Origin: Daphnia carinata | Taxonomy: Eukaryota > Arthropoda > Branchiopoda > Diplostraca > Daphniidae | Assembly (NCBI RefSeq): GCF_022539665.2 | Contig: NC_081331.1 | Coordinates: 10,261,534 to 10,325,533, forward strand | Length of the DNA: 64,000 bases | Direction of reading: 5' to 3' | Part shown: piece by piece, positions 40,554 through 53,200 of the stretch | How the letters are laid out: each line of letters starts with the position of its first letter | Position numbering within the stretch: position 1 is the first letter of the stretch | Program-made: the position numbers and the translations under genes | Notes under the pieces: model-generated | Told to the model about the DNA's origin: nothing | Database searches by the model: none | The model's input: the letters and a program-made list of their open reading frames with translations, nothing else

Positions 40554-40583
<30 letters not shown>
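40554..40583. repeat. poly(T) tract of 30
   Basis: Uninterrupted thymines preceded by a short C run. Confidence 0.8.
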
Positions 40584-40584
<1 letters not shown>

Positions 40585-42101
40585 ATTGAAACATAAAAGA
40601 AAGAAAAGACTTTTGTGGAGACGCTAAAAAGAGTCCTGGGACTTGTGTGAGGATCCAACTGATAGGGACCTGTGATCTTGTCACTATTCATCCCCCCCCT
40701 CAAAAAAAAAAAAAAAGAAGGAACAACTGTTATATCAACGCGCTTTTGTGTGTGTGTGTGTGTGTGTCTTTTTTTTGCGCAAAAAATATCGAAAAAAAAA
40801 AAGGCCGCAAAAAAAAAAAAGAAATCCCACGTTTTACGGTGGGCGCATTTCCGCGTCGTTGTGTTTGCCGTATCCCAGTCAGTCTCTTGTTGAACAAAAA
40901 AAAAACAAAAAAAAAGTGCGTGTGTGCGTTATTTGTCGGGCGGGGCTGTTGACCTTTTGAACCAGAAAACAAAAAAAAAAAAAAAACCCGAGGCGGAGGG
41001 CACCAAAAAAAAAAAAGTTGGGAACTTGTTTTGTTTGTGCTGTTGGTCGCGCGCTGTGACACCCCCCAGTTCACGTTGACTGTTTGTGTGTTTTTTTTTA
41101 TTGGAGAGAGAGAGACTGTCCCTCTTGAATCGCACCTGTCCTACCCCTGGCGATTGGTCCGCTAAAAGCAAGGCAACTCGTAAAGATAAGGACGAAGAAA
41201 CAAGGAAAGGTAAACATCCCAAATAGATTTTTTTTTCTTCTTCTTCTTTTTCTTATTTGCATGTCATTGTGTGTCTCGCTGTCTCATCTGGGTGCGCTCA
41301 TGTCGTCCGGATATTTTTTTTTTTTTTTTTCGTTACATACAAACACACTTTTCGAAACATTCCTTGGCTCATTATCAAGTGTTTTAATGTATCTCCTTTT
41401 ATTTGATTTGATTTTTTTTTTCTCGTTCGGTCATCAGGTGCAGTCACGAATAGTTTCATCAGACCCATAATTATTTTTTTTTTTAATTCGATTTTTGCTA
41501 TTGGTGCTAGAACGAGCAGCTACGTACCTACTAAAAAGGTTTTCGACACACACGTACACAAAAAACGGGGGGAGGGAGGGGGTAACTTTTCAAAACTTAA
41601 ATGTGAAATTGATTGCAATGACACCAAGTCACGAAGTCCCTTTTTTTTTTTTGCCAAACATTTTGCCAAGTTGATCGATGTCTGAGATTAATCTTTGTAT
41701 TTTTACACGACAAAAGTTTTAAAAACCAGACAAGTTCCTGGTTTAAAAAAAAACAAAACAAAACAAAAAAAAAACATTTAAAAGTGGGTAACTACACAGA
41801 TATTGTCTCTCACTCTACGCATCCAGCCGTGAAAAAGAGAGGGTTAAGGAAATAGTATGTGGGACGGGGGAGGGATAAGACACTCACACACTGTATATAT
41901 ATATATTTATATACACAAACATTTATAGATGCGTATGTTTTGGCTGTACACCGCTTTGACGCGACACTTGTGTTTTCTTTTTTCTAAACGTTGTTATACT
42001 ATTGCGCAAGAAAGAAAATATAGTTGGGTAGGAGAGAGAGAGAGAGAGAGAGAACTGGCCCCGGCGGCTCACCAGTGCCAGGCTGAACAACACACCACTG
42101 G

Positions 42102-42128
<27 letters not shown>
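42102..42128. repeat. poly(A) tract of 27
   Basis: Uninterrupted adenines about 50 bp after a GA array. Confidence 0.8.
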
Positions 42129-42132
<4 letters not shown>

Positions 42133-42671
42133 TACAGGATATAGAGGTCGATTTATTCGGTCCAGACGCCCATGAAAATGCAACGCCAAAAGCTGTAAAA
42201 GTGTCGGCTCAGAGCGAGAGCCAAGAAAACAAGTTTTTTTTTTTTTTTTTCTTCTTCTTCGTCTTCTTCTTATTTTTAAATGCCTTCTTCTTTTTTTTTT
42301 TTTTTTTTTTTAGCGCTTTAGTGATGTGCGTGTGTGCACACTTACACACGCATTCGCTCGGTGCGTTTAACAACAAAAAAAAAAGGGCGGTCAAGAGAAG
42401 AAAAAGAAAAGGCAAAAGCAACATTGTGCATGAACATTCATGTTATTACAGTAGTGTCGTCATATAATTCTCAAACTGCCCCCCCCCCCTCCTCCAACGA
42501 AAGGGGTAGGCTGCGAAAAAAAAAAAAAAAAAAAAAGGTCATTCCTTTAGCGCAAAAAGAGACCGCCATAAACTTATCTTCCTCCCCCCTCCCTTTTTTT
42601 TTTTTGTCTCTTATTGCATATAAGAAAGAAAAAAAAAATGGCTAGGAACTTATATAACCTTGTCGGTCCAC

Positions 42672-42699
42672 AAAAAAAAAAAAAAAAAAAAAAAAAAAA
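42672..42699. repeat. poly(A) tract of 28
   Basis: Uninterrupted adenines; one of five A runs of 13 or more between 42.1 and 42.9 kb. Confidence 0.8.
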
Positions 42700-43294
42700 T
42701 TCGGAAAGGAGTTAAAGATGCCGCGATGCAAACAATTGCCGATCGTACAAGTTCAATAGAAGGGGAGGGGGGGGGGGTTCAAGAAACTCTGTACGTGCAA
42801 ATCCCGTCTCATTCCACTTTTTTCTTTTTCCTTGACTTTAAAAAAAAAAAAAAAAAAAAGAGGGGAAGGGGGCTTGTTTGGGTCATTGTTAAACAAGTCG
42901 ATAGGTACAGTTAAGTTGTACGTATTGTATGCGAGTATATTGGATTTTTTTCGGGACAGCGGGGTGGGGGTATCTTGTATTTGTCTGGCTGTTTGCTCAT
43001 GTCAATACAAGAGGGGGAGGGGGAGAGAGAGAGAGAGAAAGAATCGAGTCTGATCTGTTTCAAGTACCACACAACAACAGAAATAGAATCGGTGCATGTC
43101 TTACGATGTGTGGCGCACCACGCACGAATTTGATTGAACGAAAAGTCTTCCGTTCGTTCACCATTTGAACGGACGAGGGCCGAATGACGTCCATTTTTCT
43201 TTTTCCTTTTTCTTCGCAGAGATTTGAATCTCCCGCTTCCAGTCGAAAAGACTATAGAGCTACCGAAAGCAAAAACATCCTGTTCATCATTTCA

Positions 43295-43296
<2 letters not shown>

Positions 43297-43325
<29 letters not shown>
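43297..43325. repeat. poly(T) tract of 29
   Basis: Uninterrupted thymines. Confidence 0.8.
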
Positions 43326-43328
<3 letters not shown>

Positions 43329-43988
43329 CAGTAGCCAGAGTGTGTTAAACAACAGAATTTTTTTTTCTTTTTTTTTTCCCTTCTTTATTAAAAGAACATG
43401 GCCCCACCCCAGTAATCGGTCGGACCGGAGGGGGGAGTGATATTCCCTGTGTACTTGGACCTAAAAAATTGATAATCATATGTATTTTTATTTTTCTTTC
43501 TTGTTTTAACGCCCGGAAATCCATTGATAAAAACAAATCGTGATTACTGAAACTAAATGTCATAACAATTCGGGCCCTTTTCGTTTTGTTCTCTCAACAC
43601 AACAAGAGAAAACAAATGAAAATAATTTGGTTTTTATATTTCACCTCCTTTGATTGAGACGTCCAACTTGTCTTATGCTAAATAGCATAAATATATACAG
43701 CGTGATTAAATGACAGCAACCCCCCCCCCCCCACCCCGGTTGGTAATACCACAGCTGTATTGAAGGTTCGGGCGGATGAAGGAGGCAAAAGAATTGCGTG
43801 TGTGTGTGATTTGGGTTGGCTGGCGATATATCCACTTTGAGTGTTTAGATGATTTCGGCAAGAAGAAGAAGAAGAACGAGAAAAAGAAGGAAGAGAAAAA
43901 AAAAAAAAAAGACAATGTAGTAGCTGATGAACGATCTGGAACTATTGGCTATCAAATGGGGCTCGGATTACACGCACCCCTTCTTTTC

Positions 43989-43989
<1 letters not shown>

Positions 43990-44026
<37 letters not shown>
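43990..44026. repeat. (TG)18 microsatellite
   Basis: Longest perfect dinucleotide array in the window, about 37 bp. Confidence 0.85.
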
Positions 44027-44029
<3 letters not shown>

Positions 44030-44691
44030 AAAGGCAGCTTGCCTATTGCCAGTCTTTTTCTCGCTTGCTAATTAAAAATCCCTGGGCCGCGTTTTCTTAT
44101 AAGAGAAACGAAAGAAAACCTTCCGGACGATCGAACTCCCTCCCCAATTCACGGGCTGTTTTTTTTTTTTTTTTTTTTCATACAGGGGGGAAAGGGAAAA
44201 AAAGAAGAAGAAAAAAAGAGCTAAAGTAAGCACACACGGGCCAATCTGATGGTAATTACGCGGCCAAGGAAGGGAGAGAGCCCAGCAAAGCGCAGCAATC
44301 AAAGTTCTAGCATTATTTCTTTCTTTTTTTTTTTTTTTTTTCTCTTTCCCTGCCTTTTGCGTATGTAGCTCTTATATAACAAACTAAAAGAAAATGGGTG
44401 CGCACACGCTCGCACTTTTTTTTTTTTTTTTTTTTTTTTTCTCGTTTGGACCATCTCGGGGCCGGCTCATCAAAAATCAAATGACCGCGGCCCGTTTTTC
44501 AATCGACTCTTTCGCCAGAAAGAAAACGGGCACGACAATGCGCTTTCCTGATTTTGCGTGTCTCTCTCTCTCTCTCTACTCAATGGCTCGGCTGCTAAAT
44601 GAAATCATAAAACAGCAGAAAGAAGAAAAAAGAAAGAATGAGAGAGAAATCAAAGACGCCCCATTGCCATTTGTCGACGATCCCGCTGTTT

Positions 44692-44693
<2 letters not shown>

Positions 44694-44726
<33 letters not shown>

Positions 44727-44869
44727 AGACCGGCCCGCTGGCTTATTAAGAGAATAACTTGCCAGACACACACACACACACACACACACACATAACCTTG
44801 TCTGCAAATGTGTTTGTGGACGCGTAATGGGATGGTTGTATGGTGTGTGTGTGTGTGTGTGTGTGTGTG
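44694..44869. repeat. (CT)15 ... (AC)13 ... (GT)13 cluster
   Basis: CT array at 44694-44724, AC array at 44766-44792 and GT array at 44843-44869. The AC and GT arrays are complementary inverted arms around 50 bp. Confidence 0.8.
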
Positions 44870-45204
44870 CTTTTGCCTAGTAGTGGTGCCCCCTTGTGTG
44901 TACACTTTACTCGATCGGTCCGTCTACGTATAGCAAAAAGGAGCTGTGCCACATAACTCGGTACGGCCGCGGTACGCACTAAACTCTCCGCCCATCAACT
45001 TCTCCAACCGCCTCCACCCACCTACCCCACATCTTTTTTTTTTTCAAAAACAGCCCAGCCTCCTTTTTTTTTTTTTTTTTCTTCTTTCTCTCTCTTTCTC
45101 TCTCTTTTTATTCTCCCTTTCTTCTTTCGTTTCTTTTTCCATCAAGCAAAACGGGAAGAAAAAAAAAAAAAAATAAAATAAAAAATCTCTTCCATACATG
45201 CTGC

Positions 45205-45214
<10 letters not shown>

Positions 45215-45241
<27 letters not shown>
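45215..45241. repeat. (AC)13 microsatellite
   Basis: Perfect AC array preceded by a short AT array. Confidence 0.8.
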
Positions 45242-46473
45242 GTTGGGAGAAGTGAGAGAGAGGGTGGTTCTGGTGGGCAGGAGTGTGTAGTAGAATAGTA
45301 GAGAAAAGAGAGTGCTGTATTGTATATACTTAGGCCCAGACTTGTCGCTAGGCCCACACCAGTCTCCGACCGCTCTCCGGTGCCGTCGCGTTGTGTGTGT
45401 TGGCTACTCCGCCGGATCCCGTTGGTTGTTTTTTTTTTTTTTTTTTCACGGCCGTATTTTTGATTTTTCATCCGTCCGTTTTCTTTTTTTTTTTGATCGG
45501 CCCGTATGTGGAGTACAAGTGTTGTATGTGCGTCGTTGTTTTTTTTTTTTTTCTTCTTTCTGTGTGTGTCTGTGCGTGAGTGTTGAAAAAAAAACAAAAC
45601 ACACACAAACATTTGATTTTGTTTTGCAGAAAGAAAAAAAAATAAAAGAACAAAATTACATTTCACGTGTCTTTTCCGAGGGGAAGGGGTTGTTCTTCCG
45701 TCCTTTGCAGCTGTGGTGTGAGTTGTGCTACCGAGTCACGAAGAAAATATAAAGTCAAACAGTGAATGTCTCTCGTGCGTCTAAAGTGAATTTTTCGGGG
45801 TAGAAAAAAAAAAAATGGGTATCGTGTGTTTTGACTTGAATATCGACAATTGATAAACAGTTTCGTTTTCATCCCCGCGCACTACCACCAAGGAGATCGT
45901 TTACCGATTCATCTAATTTAGAACACACACACAAAAAAAAAAAAATCAACATCGTAATTATGTGAGTGTGTTTATTTGATTTAGCTGTTACACCTATGAA
46001 ATTTGCTACATTTATTTTGTTTTGTTCTTAAACGTCGGGGTACGGGGGGGGGGCGGGAGGGTGCTCTACCTTGATGAATGGAGGATGTTTCATACGTGGG
46101 AAGTGGCTGTTAGGATGACGAAAGGTTAGGCTCTTGGTGGGCGGTGTAACACTCAGGTTGACACCGGCCCGATCCGGTATAGTGTCGTCGCTAAAAGCCC
46201 TAAAAGTCTACATTTTACTTGGAGTAAAAATATCTAGAAATATTTGTCAACGATTGGCCCCATCGAGGATGAGCCATTTTTGCATGTCTTTAAGTATTTA
46301 GCGAATCAGCAGTAGATTGTATCTCTTACTCTTTCAAATCAGTTTGTGTAAAAAGAAAAGAGTCCTTCAAATGTCAATTTGTAACAGATAAAGGATAGAC
46401 TTTAAAAGATTCGGGTGGATACCGGTATGTGTAATCTTTATGATTTCGTTCGAATTCGTGTCTCGTTTTCAAC

Positions 46474-46475
<2 letters not shown>

Positions 46476-46505
<30 letters not shown>
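46476..46505. repeat. poly(T) tract of 30
   Basis: Uninterrupted thymines. Confidence 0.8.
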
Positions 46506-47762
46506 CAATTTAAAAAACCTTTTCCCGGACATGACCTCCTGATTTTTGATTTCAACATTTCGTTTAGTTTACTCTTTTTCCTTAAAAAAAAAAAACCCAC
46601 ACGTATTCACAAATATTTCGCAGGTGAGTTTTTTTTTTGGGTGTAATGGCCGCCAGCGATTACTTAAAAAAAAAAAATTGAAGTGCCAATGATTTTCTTT
46701 CGCGCGTTGGTCAAGAATTTTAAAATAAAAAAAAAAAAAAATGAATAGATCTCGCCAGTTGCGAAACATTCCCGCGGTGTACACTTAGACCCGACCCGGG
46801 ACCCCTCAAATAACCGGTCTGTTTCTTTTCTCTTCAATTTTTTTTTTTTTTTTTTGATTTTATTCCCGCCGCTGCCCCCGTGTCGTTGCGTGTTTGTGCT
46901 CCCGATGTTTGCGTTCTCCTAGCGCTTCAGCTGGCACTGCTAGAATATTGCAGTTGTCGTCGCTCCGTCGTTTGTTTCCTTTTTCGTCCGTCAAGTCACT
47001 CACACCGTCACACAAGACTAGACGAGGTCGTTTTTGACGACGCAAAAAAAAAAAAAAAAAAAAGAACTCCCGAGTCTTAACCAATAACGTAACCCGCGCG
47101 CTACGCAACTTGCAACACCAATTTTTTTTTTTTTTTTTTTTCCCTTCTTTTTAAGGAGAAATAATCGAGAGCAAGTGAATTTTTGTTTATGGAGAGGACG
47201 GACGGGTTGGGCACGTGGCATTCCAGGTCAAGCTACCGAGCGTTCTGTTTTTCTCTTCTTGTTAGAGATACACACCCGCATTTGGAGGTTAAGAATTTAT
47301 AATTATTTATTTATTTTATTTTATTTTTTTTTTGTATTACGCTTTGAAATGCGTGTGTACGGGCCCTTTCTAGACAAGGGCGAAAACTGTTAGAACCTGA
47401 TCCAGTAGCGTATGGGGTCCACTCGACTCACTTTTTTTTTTCTTTTTTCTTTTCCTTGGCTATAGTGTGTAAGTTACACACAAGCATCCGTTGTCGTGTA
47501 GTAGTTGACTCGACTCACAATTGCGGTGGGTGAGTTTGAAGGCCCATTATTTTGCTAGTGTGCTCCGCTCTCGATATCTATTTTCTCTTTCATGTGGTGT
47601 GTGTGTGTGTGTGTGTACGTCTTTTTTTTTATTTCTCTTGTAAAAAAGAAAAACCTTTTCGACATCTTCTTCTGTTCTAGACTCTCTACGTGCGCATTGT
47701 GTTTGTTGTGTTTGCGTGCGTTACATCTTTTTCCCCCTGCTTTTGTTTGTGACCGGGGTATC

Positions 47763-47770
47763 TATAAAAG
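47763..47770 (+). promoter_or_regulatory. TATA-like box TATAAAAG upstream of abrupt
   Basis: Perfect TATAAAAG in a GC-containing context (ATCTATAAAAGGCGAGG), about 1.77 kb before the abrupt start codon and on its strand. No clear arthropod initiator (TCAGT) is seen 25-32 nt downstream, so this is a candidate only. Confidence 0.25.
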
Positions 47771-49513
47771 GCGAGGCAAGTGATGAGGGAGGAACAATCT
47801 GAAAGATCCCCAAATCATCGATTGGCCGTCTTCTTTGACTCTTTTTTTTTTTTTTTTTGTTTTCTTCTCCGCTTTTTTTTGTGTGTGTGTGCGCGTCTTT
47901 CATTGTTGTATACGAACGCAACGGGGAAGAGGAAAACGCGCAAAAAGAGAAAAGCAGTGAGTGTGTGTATACATAAAAGACGCTTTTGCCAACGAAAAGA
48001 AGAGATGGGTGTACATACATAAAACAATCGAACCAATTAAGCTTTTTTTTTTGTTTTTTTTCCTTATGATAACCCTCCCCTACTCATCTTCCTTCCTTTT
48101 TTTTTTTTTTTTTTTTCCCTTGCTCTTATACTGTTCGTCTACTTATTCCCGACAACGTCTAGTGTTTGTTCTGTGTCGTCGATTTCTCGTCTCAACTGAC
48201 GGGCCGACCCCTAACACCCGCGCAATAGTTTTGCCTCAAACATCGCGATAAAAGCTTTCGCCCCATTCTTTTTTTTTTTTAAATCCTCATCCTTATGTCT
48301 CATTCGGTTGGATTGGGCATCAAGGCTGTTGTTATTGGCCAAGGATTTGATTTCGTTACGTTGTCTTTCCACGAAAGGAAGTTTGAAATATTATTTTGTG
48401 TTTTAAAAAAGGAGAATGAAAATCGAATAGACATTTGTCCGTTAGACAGGCTCTTCTCGCTCGTAACTCATGTGCCGAGGCTATCGCGCATTATTATCCG
48501 TTTCGAATTGCGTCAACGTCGACAAATAGACGCGCAGTTAGAAGACGAAAAAACAAAAAAAAACAAAAAAAAAAAGGAGAGAAGAGAAGAGAGAAAAGTT
48601 TCTCGTTTTTCAAGCGCAACATATCCCGGATCAACCGGAACTGGCTGGAATTTTCCGTCGTGCGTAAGACTCGTGATGCCGTTCGCGAATTATTCCTCTC
48701 TTTTTTGTTTTGTTTTGTTTGTTTTTTTTCGTCATATTCGTTCGCGGTTGCGAGACACCGTTTGTTGCCTGTCGCGTAATGCTGAAATTCCATGCAACGC
48801 GCAGACACATAGACGCAGTTTGATGATTTTGTGTTTGTGCCAACGGCGTGACCAAAAATAAAATAAAAAAAAATACATATATATTTATATAAAAGAAACT
48901 GGAATTTAACGCTCTTTTTCATTTCTCTCTTATTGCCCATGTTGCCTTCCTTGTGTGCGCATCTGCCATCATCAGGATTGGATTTCTTGATTGGATTTCC
49001 CAATCGGACATCAACAACGATTGAGAAGACGGACCCAGCTGCAAAATAAAACAAAAAAAAAAAAAACAAAAAAACTCTGAACACAAATTTTATAAAACCG
49101 AAGTCTCGAGGAAACAACAACAACAACAAAAAAAAAAAATCGAACCCTTTTGGAAGCAGAGACGCAATTTGAATGACTAGGTGTTCGTGGTGAGTGTTGT
49201 CCCGACAACCTTTTTGTTTTTCTTTGTCTGCCCCCCTTTTTTTAATTTTTGTTTTGGGCTTTATTTATTTATTTATTTTTTTAAACACGTTGTCTTCTTA
49301 ATTTGGAACGTACGATTTCGTTTTCGCATCATATCGAGTTTTTTTTGTTTTTTTTTTTGTTTTCGTTATTCAAAGAATCGATTGAAATTCCTTGTATAAT
49401 TAAATGAAACACATGTCCAGCAGATTTCATTATTATTATTTTTTAAACCTATCAGAGCACTTTTCTCTTTTTTTTTTTTCTTATGTTTGTGGGTCAATAA
49501 TTAATAACAGCTG

Positions 49514-49603
49514 ATGGTTGTTAAAGCAGATGGTCGGAGCTATGGCACTGTTATCGTCTCCAATGTCGATGCCGACGGGCGTCGTGGAAGAATCGTGCAT
49601 TAG
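49514..49603 (+). other. possible short upstream ORF overlapping the abrupt start
   Basis: If the 5' UTR exon is spliced at AATAACAG (ending 49510), the first AUG of this exon is at 49514 and is out of frame. It opens a 29-codon reading frame ending in TAG at 49601-49603, beyond both in-frame start candidates (49530, 49542). If the acceptor AAAGCAG (ending 49529) is used instead, this ATG is removed with the intron. Confidence 0.35.
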
Positions 49604-50222
49604 AGAACATCCTTCACCTAGCGGAAGCGGATCGCCCGATGAACGCGTGCCGGCCAATCTGCTGGCCAACGCGCAGCAACACCAACAGCATTCGGTCAGC
49701 AAACGGCGGAGAGTAGCGGCGGACACGGCGGCCCAACGGCGCCGGCATCGCCAACAGCGGACGGCTCAGCATCGGCTGTCGAACGCGACGGGCAGGCGTC
49801 CGTCGCGGACCAATCGTCGCGACAACAGCGAAGACGAAGGAGACGAGGAAAATGACGAGGACGAAGAAGCGGACGAAGAAGATGATGACGACGACGAAAG
49901 AGATGGAGACGCGGACGTCGAAGACGATGCGATAATCGATTCGCGTCGCGAGCCGCAACAGCAAATAGAAAATCAGAAGCCGCTCCATCCTCAGCACCAC
50001 CAACTGCCACAACAACTGCCACAACAACAACAACAACAACAGCAGCAGCAGTTGTACAGTTTGCGGTGGCACGATTTCCAATCGTCGATCCTCTCCTCGT
50101 TCCGCCATCTGCGCGATGTCGAGGATTTCGTCGACGTGACGCTGGCCTGCGACGGTAAATCTTTTACCGCTCACAAGATGGTGCTCTCCGCTTGCAGCCC
50201 TTATTTCAGACACCTTCTCAAG
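49530..50222 (+). CDS. ab: abrupt-like coding exon 1 (acidic region and first half of BTB)
   Basis: Encodes residues 1-231. It opens with a short hydrophobic/Ser-Pro segment, then a basic, Gln/Arg-rich part, a strongly acidic run and a ten-residue Gln tract directly before the BTB fold. The BTB half ends at HLLK and the donor is AAG|GTAAGT, phase 0. A second in-frame ATG at 49542 has a better start context (G at -3, G at +4), so initiation may be at either. Confidence 0.88.
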
Positions 50223-53200
50223 GTAAGTTATCTTTTACTTATTTTTTTTTTTTTTTTTTCAATATTCTTTCCGACGTTCTTTTGTCTGCACGATCAAAGA
50301 AGAAGAAGAAGGAAAAAAAAAAATTGCGTCAACTTGTCTTTGAAACTTCCCCAACATACAATCGATTATTACACAAAAAGTTTTAGCGATTTCCGGCGTT
50401 TGGCTCCGGTGGAATTATCCGATTAAGAAAAGAAAGAAAAGAGAGGGAGGAAAAAAAAAAAAAAAAATATAGAAAAAATGTTCCTGGATGTAAGTAAGGA
50501 ACCAATAGTAGAGTTGGTTTTCTCCTTTTACGTCCATCCCGACGACACAGACACGCACGAAATGGAAGAAAATGAGAGGGGAACAAAAAAAAAAAAAAAA
50601 AAAAAGAGAGGCATAAATGGGATGCTAAGAAGGATCCTCGGTTGTGCTATTTCTGGGACGAGGAGGGCTTCCGTCGTGCCCGTAACGCTGCCGTGTGACA
50701 TCAGTTATCTCTCAGCTCAGAAGCTCGCGAGAAAACACGAAGAAGAAGAAGAAAACAAAAAATCTATCGTTTCACAGTTGTGCAGCCGTAACCACTGCTC
50801 CACCCTGAAAAGCCTATTTTGCTGGCAGTTTGATCTTCCCCTTGGACTTTTTAGTATCGGCCGCTCTGTCTAATCTCTTTCGAAAAACGCGGCAAACCTC
50901 CATTCAAACAGTTTTCCCTGATCAATTTTTTTTTACAGCTTCCTTTTTTTTTTTTTTTTTTTTTCCTTACTTTTGATGGCGACGCATAGGAATGACGTAT
51001 TATTGTTTGAATTGCTCTCGTTTTTTTTTTCTTCATTTTCTGTTCCTTTGCCAAGAATACAAATAAAAAAAAAAAAACTAGGGGTTTTGCAAAGACGAGG
51101 GGAGGCCTGATGTATAACATGTTTTCCGAATGAACTGATCAATTCTTTGGCGTAGGCGAATCCGTGCCAGCATCCGATCGTCATCCTGCGCGATGTCAAG
51201 TATCGTGACATGGAAGCCTTGCTGCGTTTCATGTACAATGGCGAGGTCAGCGTCTCCAACGAACAATTGCCGTCGGTTCTTCACACGGCCCGGATGCTGC
51301 AGGTCAAGGGACTGGCTGACGTCCCATCCAAACATTACCCCAACACGAAACGAGTAAGTTTTGGAATTATTATTATTATTATTTTTTTTTTTTTTTTTTT
51401 TACTTACAATTTGTTGGGAGGTAATGGTTATAACCCCGTCAGCTTTTGATAATGTTTGTCACCTGATGGTCGACGTGGTGAATTATGGTGCGATTTCGTC
51501 ATTTGTGTAGCGCACGTCGACCGCGGATGACCCACATCTAAAAACCTTTACGTCGTTGTCAAGTCGTTTGGAAAGACTTGGGAAATATATATATATAAAA
51601 CTAGATAAAACTGAATATATATATCGAAAAGTCTTTCGATGCGGCTCGTACCAGTGTCTACTCTCTTTTTTATTGGACGTTCACTCGAGCCACGTCAGGG
51701 GTTTTTTTTCACGCTCAATGGAAATTTCCAGCATTTTTTTTTTTTTTTTTTTTTTTCAATTATTTTTTGTTGCCCATTAAATCTGTTGAAAGATTTGGAT
51801 TTTTTTTTTTTTCTAAACAGACGAAGAGAAAGTCGTAAAGAAACGAAAACAAACCATTTATAACGGTGTCGATGGTGTTTGGTTGTTTACTTTATTTTTT
51901 TTTATTTTTTATTCCTCCCTTTCTCTCCTCGTCTTTATCCCCTCCCTTCTCCCTCGGTCCCCTCTTTTTTCGTCAATCGCCAGGTGTCGGATTATTCGAA
52001 CGAGACGCCGTCGTCTCGGGAGTCGTCAACGGAGCGCCGCCCGCTGGTCGGATTAGTGACGAACCCGCCGAGGAAACGGGTCAGATCGCGATCAACGTCT
52101 CCCATTTTGGCCGGAACGGGCGGGCCGAATTTATTGGGTCCTGCCTCTGCCACGGTAGCGGCCGTTACTGCGACGTTGGTCACATCCAAATCAGAAGAAA
52201 GCGCAGGACGGACAGTTGCAGCTTCTGCATCTGCTGGTCTAGTTGTGGTGACGGAAAATGGCCGCAGACGAAGGACTAACGACGACGAAGACGACGATGA
52301 TGAGGAGGAGGAGCATTTAAACGAGTTGGACGACGAAATGGAGGAGGACGAAGGACGCCGCCACCACCGGCTCCACGCGAAAGCCACGATGGACGAACAG
52401 CAACAACAACAACAACAACAGCAACAGCAACAGCAGCTGCTGCTCGACGTCCACCGCGAGTCGCTGCTGAGTCAGGCGCTCGAAGGACGGTCGTCGCAGA
52501 GCTTGATGGCTCACCTCCTGGCCGCCAGAAGGAGCGGCAACCAATCGGAGACGAGCTCGAGATCCGGTCACGGAGGCGGCGGCGGAGCGCGGGAACATCA
52601 CGGAGAGGACGACGATGCCAGCGATAGCGACAACGACACGGATGCTTCCGATCGCGATCGGACGGACGTCGGTGACTTATCCAACACGGAAGACAATGTT
52701 TATCCATCATCCGGCATGGGGATGGGAGATCATCCGCATCACCACCATCGATCTTCTTCGTTGCATCACCACGCGTCGGAGATGATGGTGCCGCCTTCCG
52801 GATACGCTGCTCATCACCATCCGCTGCTCAATCTGCAGAGTTTGCATTCTCTCTTCCCACCTGGATCCATTCCAGGTGGGAACGGACCCAGTGGCGGCGG
52901 AGGGGGCGGACATCACGGCCGACACCAGCACGATAGCCACAACAACAATAACAACAACGACCTAGCGCAGGCTACGCGACGCTCTCTCGATCTGATGAGA
53001 ATCAGAGCAACTGACCCGCGTCCGTGTCCTCAATGCGGTACGTTCCGTCCACCACATTTCTCGTTAAAAAAAAAAAAATGATACATTGTTTTTTAAAATG
53101 TCTGAAATAAATGTTGTGAACAGGCAAAATCTACCGATCGGCCCACACGCTGCGGACGCATCTGGAAGACAAGCACACGGTCTGCCCGGGCTACCGTTGC

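Larger units (their letters stand above)
35422..49509. other. divergent upstream region between the - strand gene and abrupt
   Basis: About 14 kb between the two start codons. It should hold both promoters and any 5' UTR exons. Blocks of mixed-sequence, CG-dinucleotide-bearing DNA at about 35.8-36.3, 37.85-38.4, 45.3-45.9, 46.86-47.05 and 48.3-48.8 kb are the likeliest transcribed or regulatory parts. No coding exon can be supported. Confidence 0.45.

Noticed and set aside
43214-43270. tRNA-like sequence on the - strand (GGTAGCTC, CTTTTCG loop, GATTCAAATC)
   Set aside because: The T-arm only pairs with a six-base loop, the D-arm stem fails and no acceptor stem is found. At best a decayed tRNA fragment.
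48295-48861. 188-codon + strand frame upstream of abrupt
   Set aside because: No GC3 bias, a Lys-rich middle from poly-A and Phe-rich end from poly-T; no splice sites consistent with abrupt. May be 5' UTR but not supported as coding.
49614-50213. Long open frame (199 codons) on the - strand opposite abrupt exon 1
   Set aside because: It is the complement of a well supported BTB-coding exon; its length follows from the exon's GC3-rich codons.
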